From NCBI GenBank assembly GCA_037974965.1, contig JBBPFI010000003.1, forward strand, positions 744,001-808,000: a stretch of 64,000 nucleotides of DNA, read 5' to 3'. Source of the DNA: Dacryopinax spathularia (taxonomy: Eukaryota; Basidiomycota; Dacrymycetes; Dacrymycetales; Dacrymycetaceae). Under the pieces are notes generated by a model. It was not told the origin of the DNA. It searched no databases and worked only from the letters and a program-made list of their open reading frames with translations. Of the stretch, positions 45,101 through 57,063 are shown piece after piece; positions within the stretch are counted from its first letter, which is position 1, and each line of letters begins with the position of its first letter. The translations under genes were made by a program, and so were the position numbers.

Positions 45101-46441
45101 CAATTAGACAAAGATGAACATCTCCTCCATCTGTGCCATGCCGACCCCAGCTCAACCTCCGCACCCTGGCCTGCCATAGTCGACGGCTCTGGAAAACTCC
45201 TGTTCCCGAGGACGAAGGGCGACCAGTTGGTCTTACTGGACGAGGGAGTCGTCGCTGAGCTTCCGATGGATCTGAAGCTTAAGGAGAAGGAGGGGAAGGA
45301 GTCGCAGCTGCCGAAGCTGGTTTTGGACGTGAAAGGGTGGAGGTGGATCCCAAGGGAGCAGACCGCCGCTCTCGTCAAAGAAGCCGAAGTCTCGCCACTC
45401 ACCCGCGTACCCACTCCCAAAGTGCGCGAGCAAGCCGTATCGGAGGATGAACAACCCTGGTACGCCTCCCCCACCGTCCAAGTCTTCGGCCGTACAGCCG
45501 TCGACTACCGCCTACGCAAGATCTACGTCGACGGCCTGTTCGTCCGCCATGTAGTTGGGGACGAGCTGGTCGAGAATGTCGAAGATGCCTTCCATGGCCC
45601 TACACCCGGTCGGACGCGGGCTGCTAAGGTCCAAGCGGACAAGGCCGAGGCCGAGCGGCTAGAGCGGGAGAAGGCCAATCCTGTCGAGCCGCCTGTCACT
45701 GACTCGCCGGAGATCATTAGCGTCGTGGACGACGTTGTTGTCCTGAATGGGGAGGCTCCCTCCGAGGCGCAAGGGAAGAGGGAGTCGGACTCTTCACTCG
45801 TCTCTGGAGGGAGTGAAGATGCTGTCACTTCCCCCTCTAAGAAACGCAAGTCCCACGCTGCTAAGTCCAAGAAGTCGTCCGCCTCCGCCTCGAAGACCAA
45901 GGACTCTACCCCTGTCGATCCTGGCTCTGCTCCGCCAGCACCGGCGGCGAACAAGAAAAAAAGTCATAAGGCTCCCTTGATCTTCTATTCTGAGCGGACG
46001 ACACGCAGCAGCTCGAGGATGAACAACCATTCTCCCGAAGGGGCCAATGGGGATAAGAAACGGAAGCGGGAGGAGGATGACGAGCTGGAGGGCGAAGGCG
46101 AGGACGCTCCTGAGGAGGGCGGCGAGGAAGCAGCGCCTTCGCCCAAGAAGCAGAAGAAGGAGGAACCTGAGCCGCCGGAGTCTGGTCCTACCGACGGCGA
46201 GGTTCCTCCTGGCGCTGCAGACCTGGGAAAGAAACGGAAGCGGGAAGAAGACGCTGATGCTCCTGAGTCGGATAAGGCTCCCGCTGACGAGAAACCTGTC
46301 GCGCCGCTACCCAAGAGGCAGAAGAAGTCCTCGCCTCCTATTGTTGAAGAGGGCCAAAACGCACAAGCACCGGTCGTTTCCGAACCGGCTGCTGCCGCTG
46401 CTGGGCTGACCGAGGGCGAAGCGGCGGCCATTACAGCATAG
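42125..46441 (+). CDS. RXT3-like subunit of the Rpd3L histone deacetylase complex
   Basis: Exons 42125-44119, 44255-44580, 44643-44748 and 44801-46441 give 1355 aa. The N-terminal 550 residues are Pro/Ser/Gly-rich and disordered, with His repeats and two Arg-Glu alternating tracts. The Rxt3 domain starts near residue 560. It is recognised by IYGTQYYTDDSDPLLCALHSG, RVRVTAPRAWYRGSEGG and HDGFTYEYLSATWQ, and further on SRILAYSALFPHL-like and KYEWDSLLPEP sequence. The C-terminal 550 residues form a large extension with KRKREEDDE and KKQKK nuclear-localisation-like clusters. It has a second folded-looking block (WRWIPREQTAALVKEAE, YRLRKIYVDGLFVRHVV). It likely acts in nuclear repression. Far larger than yeast Rxt3, it could be a fusion or a lineage extension. 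Confidence 0.82.
43085..43185 (+). repeat. GAGAGG/CGAGAA purine tract encoding Arg-Glu repeats
   Basis: About 100 bp of alternating CGN and GAR codons giving a run of Arg-Glu dipeptides in the RXT3-like protein. A second, shorter tract lies at 43450-43535. Such tracts usually form single charged helices. Confidence 0.9.
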
Positions 46442-47469
46442 GCGCGAGCGGATCCCTTCGTTCGGTCTCGTTTCATCAATCCCGACCGAACGCTCTTGTC
46501 CGTGTTGAGCAAGATACGCCGACTGCCTGAGCGGATTCGGAGCGAGTGCGCTCGCGAGAGATGTTCTTCCGGATTTCCTTTACTGCGCTAAGCGCATGTA
46601 CATTCCTATTTCCCTTTGTTTCCTTTCTGGGTTGTCGTTCTTGGCGTTGTAAAGTGGCGAACCAACCCCTCGGGCTGGCATCACCGTGTTTTCCTGTATC
46701 TATAGCGTGGTCCCATTGTAGATCAGCTGCAATTTGCAAGTCTATCTCTCCGCCATTTATTTTCCCTGATGACGGGCTCCGGGAAGGCTTATGTTGCTTC
46801 TCCACCTTTTGCGTGAACATGTGAGCAAGGCAAAGTTGAACAGGCTTTGCGGCTCCCTGTCAGGGCACGTCTCGGCGCGACTCGGCACATTTCGTCCTGG
46901 GCCGACAGTGTTGCAGTGTTGATACACCGACGGTCCGTGCAGGAGCGTCGCGCGCCGGTCTGAACACTTCTCACTCTGATATCCGACTCTGCTCCGAATT
47001 CACATAAGGGCATAAATTACGTGCGACATTTACGAACGAGGGGGAAGATGGGTGGATCAGAAAGAGGGCCGGAGAGGGCGCCCTGAATCGGGCTGTCGGG
47101 CTGTTGTTGCCCCGAATGTGCGTGTGGGCCGTTTACCCCGCGCTGAGATAATGAGGGTAACTATAGGGGTCGGTTGCCCCATTCGGCCCCTTATCCTCGC
47201 GAGCTTTGCCTCTGCGGCGCAATCTCCTCCTGGTGGTCAGTGCAGGAGTCCGGGGCTTCCTATGAGGCTATTGGACATTGGGATGGCGGCGGCAAGGCAA
47301 TCAGGCTTGCCTACGCTTCCAAGAAGTTAGCTCCGTCGTATAATAAGGACGTAAAGGTCATGCGCGTACGCCCCCCTCGTCGCCCTCTGCAGTCGCTTCA
47401 CCTGGGCTCCCGTCGTCTCCCCCCAAATAACGTGCACACCACCCATCCACCAGGAACAGCTAGACAGCC
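46442..47469. other. Intergenic region, promoter of rhamnonate dehydratase
   Basis: About 1 kb without a supported gene. CCCCGC (47137) is a possible CreA/Mig1-type carbon-repression site. GTTGCCCC occurs twice, at 47105 (followed by GAAT) and 47173 (followed by ATTCGG). These are suggestive only. Confidence 0.4.
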
Positions 47470-48940
47470 ATGGCACCGTTCCCCAAGATTGCAAAGGTCG
47501 AATCATTCGTGCCTTCGAGCAAGGGCTCCGGAGGAGACTACCACAGGCAGGGCAAGGGACACTGGATCGTGGATACCTTCATCTCCAATCCTATGTCCCA
47601 GTATGAGGAGTATCGGGCCTCCCGTACCTCCTGGTATGCCCGCTACCTGAGGCGGCTGGGAGAGACTGACCATTGGATAGGGGCATTGGCGTCCTCGGCT
47701 CCCTGTTCGTCAAGATCACCGCGACCGATGGCACTGAAGGAATCGCAACCGGCTTCGGGGGCCCTCCTTCCTGCTGGCTTATCGAGAACCATTTTAAGCA
47801 GTTTGTCGAGGGGAGGGATCCTCGCGATGTGAACTTGATGTGGGATCAGATGTTCAAGGTGCGTGCAGCCCGTGGGAAGCCTGCCGAAGACGGCGTCTAA
47901 TCGGATTCCGGAATAGGCGAGTATGTTCTACGGCAGGAAGGGCATCGTTCTTGCCACCATTTCGGTCGTCGACCTCGCGATATGGGACCTGATAGGCAAG
48001 ATCCGAGGGGAGCCCGTGTACAAGATGATCGGCGGCCGCACGAAGGAGAAGATCCCCTTCTGTGAGTTTGCCTTACTGAGATCCGGAGTGAACCCCGCCT
48101 TATCTCCCATCAGACTGCACCGGACCTTTGCCTACAGAGACAAAGAAGATGGGATTCTGGGGAGCTAAGGTGCCGCTTCCCTTCTCTCCCGCTGAGGGAC
48201 CGGAGGGGATGAGGAAGAACATCGAGTTCCTCCGAAAGCACCGTGAATCCGTCGGCCCTGACTTCCCGATCATGGTCGATTGTTATGTGCGTTTCCCGTG
48301 TCCGCCATTACCCCACTACGATGGCTGACTTCTTTCCCGTTAGATGTCCTTGAACGTGACTTATGCCGTAGAGATCGCACAGAAGTGCATCGACCAGAAC
48401 ATCGATATCTACTGGTGGGAGGAAGTACTTCACCCAGATGACTTCGACGGTCACAAGTTGCTGAAGGAGCGCATGCCCACAGTGCGCTGGACGACCGGCG
48501 AACACGAGTACTCGCGCTATGGTCACCGCAAGCTCATCGAAGGCCGGTCAATCGACATCATCCAACCAGACGTGATGTGGATCGGCGGCTTGACGGAGCT
48601 CCTCAAGGTCAGCGCCATGGCCAGCGCGTACGACATTCCCGTCGTACCGCACGGCTCAGGACCATACAGCTATCACTTCATCATGTCCCAGCCACATTCG
48701 CCGTTCTGCGAATACATTGCCAACTCGCCAGACGGCAAGTCCATCCACCCCTGCTTCGGCGACCTGTTCTTGAACGAACCGCTACCAATCGGAGGCAGCA
48801 TCGACGTGAGCGACGCGCCGGGCTTCGGTCTTGAGCTCAATCCGAAGGCCGTCCTCATCCCCGTCTCCCAGCTCCTAAGCGCCGCGCCAGAGAAGCCTTT
48901 GAGTGATACTGCGAACGGCGTACCGAATGGGACCCATTAG
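47470..48940 (+). CDS. L-rhamnonate dehydratase
   Basis: An enolase-superfamily enzyme converting L-rhamnonate to 2-keto-3-deoxy-L-rhamnonate in the non-phosphorylated rhamnose pathway (LRA3/RhmD). Exons 47470-47633, 47681-47858, 47917-48061, 48114-48286 and 48344-48940 give 418 aa in phase. The family hallmarks are [22 protein letters not shown] and [17 protein letters not shown]. The metal ligands are visible as Asp in MVDCYMSLN, Glu in [10 protein letters not shown] and Glu in [11 protein letters not shown]. The catalytic His is in [10 protein letters not shown]. Other rhamnose-pathway genes are not next to it in this window. It is convergent with RPL11. Confidence 0.94.
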
Positions 48941-49220
48941 GTAGATGGAGAACCTGTATATAGCCGATATGTCCGTCATCTTGGGCGTAGATAGGTCGCC
49001 GATGTCATCCGTCATGTAACTTGAAGCCCAGTCTTACCAGACAAATGTAACTCATGACCGAGCACCCAATTGCACGCTCTCGCTTCCTCATATCACACAG
49101 GCAGCGGGCAGCTGCAACATGCACAATGATTGCGTTCACCACGGAGATGTCGTATTGTAGTAGCATAGACATATCCTATGAGCATACACGGAAAGAAAAT
49201 GCAGCAGCAGAGGGAGGCGA

Positions 49221-49964
49221 TCATTTCTAGAGACCAAGATGTCAGCCCCCAGATATGACACTCAGAGGATTAAAAGACTCACGAGGATGATGCCGTCGAA
49301 CCTCTGCTTGAACCAAGCCATGGTGTCCTCCCTCTTCACCTTATGTTGGAAGCCAATGCGTGCCTTCTTCTGCTTCCTCCGGGTCACACGCTGACCCGGA
49401 CGACCCATCACGACGTAAAAGTCCATCCCGAAAATACCAATGCCGGGATCGTAGCGAGCACCGAGATCGATGTGCTCCTGAATACCGAAGCCGAAGTTGC
49501 CGGTCTCGGAGAAGTTGCGCCGGCGCAGCTCGTACTCCTTCACCTTGAGACCACGCTCGAGGATCTCCTCAGCCTTGGGCCCACGGATCGTGACGTGCAC
49601 CGCAATCTTCTCGTTACGGCGGATACCGAACGTTCGGACAGTGTAGCGCGCCTTGGAGGTAACGGGTGTTTGGCCGGTCAGCTGCTCCAGCACCTTGGAA
49701 GCACGGGTAAGACGATCGCCCGACTCGCCAACAGAGATGTCTGTGCACCAGGTTAGCATATCCTCGATCTCGCCCAGATAATAAACGCACTGATGACGAG
49801 CTTGTCTATCCGCAGCTCCTTCATCGGGTTGGTGGGGGCTTTCGACTCTTCGGCCTGCGTATTCATGTCAGCACACTGTGGACGGGACAGGCAATGTACA
49901 CAGCATGCCCCCAGACCGTCTACAACGACTGGCAGCGATACTTTTGTACAGCAATACTCACCAT
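49221..49964 (-). CDS. RPL11: 60S ribosomal protein L11 (uL5)
   Basis: A large-subunit protein of the central protuberance. Coding exons on the minus strand are 49962-49964 (only the ATG), 49791-49854, 49283-49740 and 49221-49226 (AAA TGA), giving 176 aa, normal length. Blocks seen are [70 protein letters not shown] and [18 protein letters not shown]. An alternative start inside the first intron (MNTQAEESK) is possible, but the ATG-only exon with GTGAGT is the usual fungal arrangement and gives MAEESK. Upstream lies the palindrome AACTGTACAGTT also found before RPL30. Confidence 0.96.
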
Positions 49965-50057
49965 TTTGATTGTTGTCGGTGGGGTCGGACGGTCGGACGG
50001 TGAGCGCGCAAGTACGGCCAATGAGATAGCAATTAGGATCCGACCAGGGGACCATGC

Positions 50058-50069
50058 AACTGTACAGTT
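50058..50069. promoter_or_regulatory. Palindrome AACTGTACAGTT upstream of RPL11
   Basis: Identical to the 12-bp palindrome upstream of RPL30 and about 95 bp before the RPL11 start codon. It is a candidate ribosomal-protein promoter element (inference). Confidence 0.5.
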
Positions 50070-50228
50070 CTCAAAGTGTGGCTGATTTGCTTCCGCGCAC
50101 CTCAGCGTGCCATACCTCCCACAACATGACCGCGTACGACGATGATGAAATTATTCAAATAATACAACGTAAATGAAGGAATGCTAGACGACAACAATGA
50201 CAACCAAGACAAAGTGAGATATTGGAAG

Positions 50229-52992
50229 CTATGCTGCTGGCGTAGCGTTTGGATCGCGGAAGACCTTCAGATCCCACAGCTCGCCCACTTTCCGCTCGCC
50301 TGTCTCATCGGGCTCTCCTGCGTCCAGCTTCAGCCCTTGCTCGTTGGCTAAATGCAGTACGCAGATGAAGCAGAAACTTGTGCTGATCTCCTCGAGCTTG
50401 TCTTTGGGATATGTCTTCTTGAGCTCTTGAACCACTGTTACGAACTGTCTTGGTTCATTTGGATCTGTCGGCGCTGCAGCGACATCCTTCTTTGCCTGGA
50501 GCCCCGTCAGTACAAGGCGATTCATTAGCAAGGGCGGACTTGCCTCCTTATCCTCAGCAGGCGCATGATCAACCACAATGTTGAGACCTTTCCAAATATT
50601 CTCCTTGAGCTTTCGCACATCCACCCGCTTGGCCTTCTTGGAATAGTTGACGAATTCTGGCCGGACTCGCTTGAGCTGTTCTTGGGTTGCTGCCAGAAGG
50701 TCGCCTTCCTCATCCATGGTCTGCGCGGGGCCAGGGAAGCCGTCATCGTCGAAGCCGCCGACATCATCGAAGTCATCCATGAAGAATTGCGTCCCGAAGG
50801 GTATCCCTCCGCCATCTTGTGCTGCGCAGATGTCAGTGGAGTTCGTGGAAGTGCCACTGGAGACTCACTCTGATCGCCTTCAAAGCCGCCTGCTTGTTCT
50901 GCAGCTGCTTGCGCCCAGAAGCGCTCATCGACCTCTCCATCTTCCTCTGCAATCCAGTAAGACTCCGAGTCTGTCTTAGAAAGAAAACGGCCTACCATTG
51001 ATGACCTGACCTGCACGTCTCATCCGTATTGCGAACTTCGGCTTCATAAACAGTCGCAATAACTGTGCGCTGCTGAAGTGCATGTCATCAGGTAAGAGAT
51101 GTTCATCACGCTTCGGAGCAGGGGCTTTGGTCCTTGAGCTACGTTTCCGCTTTGCGGGTGCACGGCTACCCGGAAGTGAGATAGCGGTTCGACCGGCTGG
51201 CGCGAAGAGCTGCTTTATCGGGGGCGCTGGAGCAGCGAAGTCAATCTCGAAGGCTTTCTTCTCAGCTTTCGCAGCCTTGTTCGCAGCTGTTGAGGAATCT
51301 GGCGTGACTGTGGTATGTTAGTCTGCATCAGATTGCTAGTCTGCACTGAACGTACCTTTTCGGATGACCTTCCGCATCTTCCAATGTTCGGGACCAGCCC
51401 AGTTCTTGAGCAGGTTCTGGTCGAAATAGTCTAAGCCGCCCTCGCCCTCACCCATCGCCATGACCAACGCTCTCTCATTTGGCGGATGCCGGGGATCGAA
51501 CGTCTCCACACCACCGAATGCCACTCTCGACCCGCTTCCAGATGCGGCAGGCTGTTCCCCGCTCTCGGCGTCACCCCCGAGCTCGCCATCGTCCTCGCCA
51601 CCCCATCCTCCACCTCCATTGCCCCATCCGCCGTCATCGTCATCTATAGCCTGATCGCCTGTGAAGAAATCTTCTCCGCCTCCGGCATGATCGTCATCAC
51701 CGAATGCATCGCCAGTCTCAGGCGCGCGCGTTTCGGATTCTATCCGGTCGAGATTGAGGAAGGCGAGGTCAAGATTACTTTGATCGGCAGAGAACTTGAA
51801 GTCTGCTAAGGTGGAACTGATGACTTTGCCCTCGAGGATGTCCATACTTGGGAAGTACTTTGCCCGTAGTGCTGAAAGATCCACTTCAGCGCCCCTCATC
51901 TCTGACAACTCCTCTTCCACGTCATCATCTTCGAGCTTGCAGTCGCCAGCATCAAAAACGATCCGCAAGGAGCCGTCAACGCCGAGATGGTTCATGAGCA
52001 GGCCCATAGCGCCGCCCTCGTCAAAGTCCGCGCTCGTCTTCTTGAACAAGGGGTCGACCGTGAACTCCAGGTCGAATTTCTTGACCTGCAATTGGGCATA
52101 TGACTTGGCAAGCGTGGCTTCGGTTCGATGTGTCCGTCGCTTTGCCTTCACCGGACCTTCCTCGCCATCAACCGCACCCTCCTCGTTCCCTTCCTCATCC
52201 TGATGATCTGCATTCCGACCATCATCCGCCAGACCGCTCAGCAGCTTGCCCGTCTCGGTAGCCACACTGTCGACACGACTCGTCCAGATCTTCACGCAGC
52301 CATCGAGAGTACATGACGCTTTCTGGAAGTTGATGCTGTTGTCCAGCTCGTTTCGGAGAAGGGACATGTCGTGGAAGTAGTCGATCAGTGCGAAGTGCCA
52401 GGAATTTGTGGCGTTGATTTTCTGCCACATTGTCAATACTAAAGACTCAGAACTTCACCAGCTAACTCACGTTATCCGTGGCCATCTTCATCCACTCCTC
52501 GAAATTGCTGCTCAAGATCTGCAGACTCGGTGGTGGTGCTTGTGGCGCGACAGCAGAAATCTGATGACCTCCATTGACCATCGCCAGTGCAGCAACCCTC
52601 GTGCTCTTGTTTGCAGTCGTATTTGCCACCATACTCGCATTCGCACCAACAACAGACTTGTCCGAGTTCTGCCTCTCCACCTTTGGCGGGTGCTCCTCCG
52701 AATACCGCACAGAAGTCGACCGTTTCAGACTCTGTCTTCTCGCTCTCCGTTCCGCAGCATCGTCGTTGATATTCACTTCCGCCAACGGTGTCCGGGGCGA
52801 AGCGTGCATATCGCTCACGCGCCTCTTCCCCTTCCCCTTGCCCTCCTCCTTGATCTTTCCCGGCCTCGCCACAGGCTTGCGTGGGGGCGGCGAAGCCTCC
52901 CATTCCTCCACTTCGTTCTCCGAGTCCGAATCGGCTATCATGTTGACCCGCTTCGGTTTGGAGGCGCGTTGGGGTCGTGTTGGTGTGCTCAT
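50229..52992 (-). CDS. BRN1: Condensin subunit BRN1 / CAP-H (kleisin)
   Basis: The kleisin bridging SMC2-SMC4 and the HEAT subunits of condensin. Exons on the minus strand are 52471-52992, 51356-52421, 50996-51307, 50869-50946 and 50229-50821, giving 856 aa in phase. A disordered N-terminus has SPPPRKP and a CDK-like SPRTP. The N-terminal kleisin part is seen in SSNFEEWMKMATDNKINATNSW and ASCTLDGCVKIWTSRVDSVA. The middle is acidic with WGNGGGGWGG. The C-terminal blocks are YFDQNLLKNWAGPEHWK, VDVRKLKENIWKGL and LEEISTSFCFICVLHLANEQG, typical of Barren-family proteins. A GC-AG intron could optionally be spliced inside the last exon without changing frame. Confidence 0.94.
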
Positions 52993-53342
52993 GGTCGCTG
53001 GGGGTTGAGGTGGTCGTTGGGCGTCGCGTCGTAGGGGAATGGCCAAGACGCGTCCACTTGGTCGGAGTCAAATGTCAGTCACGTGATTGGTGGTATTTAG
53101 GCGCTCATCAGTGAGCGCTGGACCACTGCAATAATGATGGAGCTCCTCCCAAGTCCGACCCTGTCATGGTTGCCGTGAAGTTCGCTACATGACCAAACGT
53201 ATTTGCCGAGGACAATGCAGAGCGGACGGAAGTACCTTACCCGACTAAAGAGCAGCGTTCATGATGGATCAACTATTCCCGCGCCAATGGCCACAGCCCG
53301 ATCCTCACTGATCGGATAAAGCATGAGGGTACATATATGCAT
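52993..53342. other. Spacer BRN1 promoter / Nudix tail
   Basis: Includes the likely BRN1 promoter. An ACGCGT box at 53049-53054 lies about 55 bp upstream of the start codon; such boxes mark G1/S-regulated replication and chromosome genes in many fungi. No gene seen. Confidence 0.5.
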
Positions 53343-54282
53343 CTATTGGTACAGCCCAAGCCGCTTCAAAAATACATTCAAATACCACCCCGTCAATCCC
53401 CATATCTCCAGCCCCTTCCCACCCGCCTTCCCACTCCCACCCACCTCATCCTCCCCGCTCCATTTCTCCCACTCCAGCCCCAGACCGCGCACTTTATCAG
53501 TCACGTCAATTGCCCAATATGGAGTGTAGCCGCGGAACTCGTGAACGCGGAGGCGGGAGGGGTCGAACATCTCTCGGAAGGTGAGGTGGAAGATATGCGA
53601 CACTTCGGGTGGGTTTGGGCGGAGAGAAGAGAGGGCGATGGAGGGAAGGGGATCGTCGGGTCCGAGTGGAGGTCTTTCGGTACTTGGATATATGAAGCCC
53701 TGCACTAACTTAGAGAACGTAGGCTCAGATAGATCTTGTGACTTACGACAAAAGGATGTACTCTTAGTCTTCGTAAACTGAGTTCAGGTGGACCGAAAGA
53801 GCCCAGCACCTCAACCTGCCTCGGTACTACCCCAATCTCCTCGTCTGTCTCCCTCAGGGCGGTTGCAAGGAAAGTCTGATCATCTTCGTCCGCGCGTCCA
53901 CCTGGAAAGCTAGAGTACGGGTCAGATACCGGCCATGATGGCGATGCAAATAGGAGGCGCACCTGACCTCTCCAGCATGACTCCTCAGCTTTCCTCTCAC
54001 TTCGAACAATATCCCAGGATGGCCATCAACGTTGCAAAGCGGTACGAGCACTGCAGCATTCGGCGCTTCTGGGCTTGAGCTGATAGGCTCTTCCCGACTC
54101 AAGTGCTCCTTCCTGCGTAGTGTATGCCGGATGATACTCAATGATGTGAGATTGAGTGGCTCGTCAACCGGGAATCCAGCGCCGTCAGGCGTTGGAGGTG
54201 CAGGCTGGCGGCCAGATGAATATGCTCGCGAGCAGGTCGTAAGAAGTCGTGCACTATGAGGCATGCATCGTTGAGGGAGCAT
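53343..54282 (-). CDS. Nudix hydrolase, coenzyme A diphosphatase-like (PCD1/NUDT7/8)
   Basis: Probably hydrolyses CoA or related nucleotide diphosphates in mitochondria or peroxisomes. Exons 53963-54282, 53747-53909 and 53343-53708 give 282 aa in phase. The N-terminus (MLPQRCMPHSARLLTTCSRAYS) looks like a mitochondrial presequence. The domain follows as AAVLVPLCNVDGHPGILFEV, RSHAGEVSFPGGRADEDD and ALRETDEEIGV, a complete Nudix box. The preceding GEVSFPGG is the usual CoA-pyrophosphatase signature. It shares a 237-bp divergent promoter with VMS1. Confidence 0.9.
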
Positions 54283-54519
54283 GGCATATGCTGTCCACCA
54301 TCTCCTAAAGCTTTGGTTGCCGCACCAGACGTGGTCGACGTTGACGCTTTGATGTGATGATCGGGTCGCGATCGAACTTCCGAATAGTGGCTGTGAGGAT
54401 GATGACATGACGTTTGGATGAGTTGGACTTTGTCAGGGACCGAGGTTCGCATAAAGAACTAGACTTGTGCAGCTTTGCTTTGTACACTAGACTATCACAC
54501 CTACCTAAAGGACTGTGCT

Positions 54520-56634
54520 ATGGCCGAAACCGACCCCACCAAACACCCACTGCTCCAGCAGCCGCTGCATATATTCAACCTTCCGCCGGAAATCGTCGAT
54601 ACCCTCTCTATCCGCACCTCCGCGCTAGCACCTCCGCCACCACCGCGAGAACCGACTCCTCCGCCAGCGCCAGAGCAGCGGGAGGTTACAACAGCCTTCG
54701 CATGCAACATCTGCGGAACAAGCTTCGCAGACGTACAGGAGCAGAGGGAACACTATAAGAGTGACTGGCATCGGTATAATGTCAAACTACGGATGTCCAG
54801 CAAGCCTGCTGTATCAGAAGAAGAATTCAATGCTATCGTAGATGGTGCGTGCCCTTCCCTTCGGCATATATGCGCTCTACTGACAACTCGCAGAACTTAA
54901 TGACTCGATATCTGGCTCCGCTTCGTCGGACGAGTCTGATACCTCGTCATCAGCTTCAATATCCCAACTCATGATGAAGCAAAACCTCTCCCGCCCGCCT
55001 TCCGAAATCGAAGACTACCGACCAATTGCGAAGACTCCCATAATATGGTTCCAATCCAGCGCAGTGCCAGTAACCCAGTTCGGGATATACAATGCTGTAT
55101 TCGAACCTGGGCTGTCACCACCAGAGTACGTCGAGGCGGTGAAGGAGATGCAGGATGGAGGAGAGCACGGGAGGCTGTGGACGTTGTTCGCTACTGCTGG
55201 AGGTCACTTTGCGGGGATGGTAGTGCGTGTAAAACGGCCAAGTATAGAGGAAGAGACCGAGGAGACGGGGAAGGGGAAGAAGAAGAAACAGAAGCCAAAG
55301 CCGGAGGAGATGGAGGTCATCTACCATAAGACTTTCCATCGCTACACAAGTGAGTCATACACGCATTTATGTATGTTCCTGTGTTCTGAACATGGCTTCC
55401 AGCTCGACGAAAGCAAGGTGGTTCGCAAGGCCTCAACGACCAATCGAAGGGCAAAGCCATCAGTGCCGGAGCGATGCTGCGTCGATATGGCGAGCAAGCT
55501 TTGCGAGACGATATCCGCGCCCTCATGGCGGAATGGGCCGAAGAGATCAACGCCAGCGAGCGGATCTTCATCCGCGCCAGTACGAGCAACAAACGCATCT
55601 TTTGGGGTTATGAGGGGAACGTGATCGAGAAAGGCGATCCGAGGATACGGACTTTCCCGTTCCCGACACGAAGACCAACACTGTCGGAGCTGCAGAGATG
55701 CTTGCAGGAGCTTACGAGGGTGAAGATCTCGCATTTGACTGACGAGGCACTTCGAGCGCTGGATGAGGCTTATCTTGCTTCCCTACCCAAAGCTAAAGTT
55801 GTTCCTGCGCCAGCACCAGCACCACAGCCTCAAAAGCCTGTCGCGCCTAAATTAACGAAGGAGGAAGAAGCCGAACGAGATCGTTGGCGTCGACTGATCG
55901 ATATGATACGTAAAGGCCGCATAGAGCCGCTGAAAGCATTCTGGGAGCGGGAAAGCCAAGCGATGGGAGGAGTGAACGCCTCAATCCCTGAGTGGGCGGA
56001 GGACAGCAGAGGGTTTAAGACACTCCTGCAAGTCGCGTGCTCTGCAGGACAAGAAGAGGTCGTCCAGTGGTTACTGGTGGAACAACATGCGGACCCGACT
56101 ATACCAGTTCCTACTGGCGTGTCTGTCGCGAAAGACAAAGAAGATGATTCCGACGAGGAGGGCCGACCTGCCACGCCAGCTGTCGGCAGCCGACGCGTTG
56201 CTTACGACGTCGCTTCTACCCGCGGAGTCCGAAATGTTTTCCGGCGGCTGGCTTATTCTCACCCGGAGATGTGGGATTGGCTTGGCGCAGCACACGTCCC
56301 GTCTGTCCTTACACCTGAGATGGAGGCCGCCAAGGAAGGCAAGAAGGCCGTACGGCGGAAGGCGCTCAAAGACCGGCTCCAAGCCCGGGAGAAAGAGCGC
56401 GAGGCCGAGCGTGCGAGGCAGGAGGAGGAAGAGCGAGCACGTCTTGCCAGAGAGAAAGAAGAGGAGGCAAGGCGCCGGGCGGCGGAGCCTGCATTTGCTA
56501 GGACTGGGCCACATAAGCTTGGAGGCGGGAATGCTCCGAAGGGAGATGGGCTTGCGGGGTTGACACAGGAGATGAGGGCACGGATTGAGCGAGAACGACG
56601 GGCTAGAGCCGCTGAAGCTCGTTTACGTGGTTGA
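54520..56634 (+). CDS. VMS1: VMS1/ANKZF1 peptidyl-tRNA hydrolase of ribosome quality control
   Basis: Releases stalled nascent chains from 60S ribosomes and protects mitochondria. Exons 54520-54844, 54894-55349 and 55403-56634 give 670 aa in phase. A C2H2 zinc finger is at residues about 65-90 (FACNICGTSFADVQEQREHY, then WHRYN). The VLRF1 release domain contains FATAGGHFAGMVVRVKRPS and the catalytic RRKQGGSQGLND, with the Gln present, then SKGKAISAGAMLRRYGEQAL. Ankyrin-like repeats follow (FKTLLQVACSAGQEEVVQWLL), then a charged coiled coil and a terminal VIM-like Arg-rich helix (MRARIERERRARAAEARL). Confidence 0.95.
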
Positions 56635-57063
56635 TGGGCCCGGCGAATCGGGACTTTGTGGCCAATTACATACCTTCGGGCGAGACGGATCAACATTGAG
56701 CTGATGTTTGAGCGCAGCCGTTACCTCGCTACATCTTATGACGTCCTGGTCCCTTCCGTGTTCTGCCTTACAAGAACGAAGGGGTTCTCCGACGACGGTT
56801 AAATACAACAGAAGGTATAGGGGTAATGCTATAGGTGTTTGCACGTTGTGGTACCTGTATTTCTTCTGCGATCAGCTGATGAAGTCCCGTTGAAATTCAG
56901 AAAGATGTGTAGAAAATCGCGATCTACCAGGTAAGCACCATGAGGCCTGAAGATCAAGAGCTGCTTCTGGTTGGTCGATGGCTTGGATTTCTGAAAGCAA
57001 GCACCCTTGTGGAGCCCGCCAGAATCCGTCCTCCGCCTAGTCACGGACCGGCCGCGTCGTATA
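56635..57063. other. Convergent spacer VMS1 / TOR
   Basis: Shared 3' region. No gene or structured repeat recognised. Confidence 0.5.
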
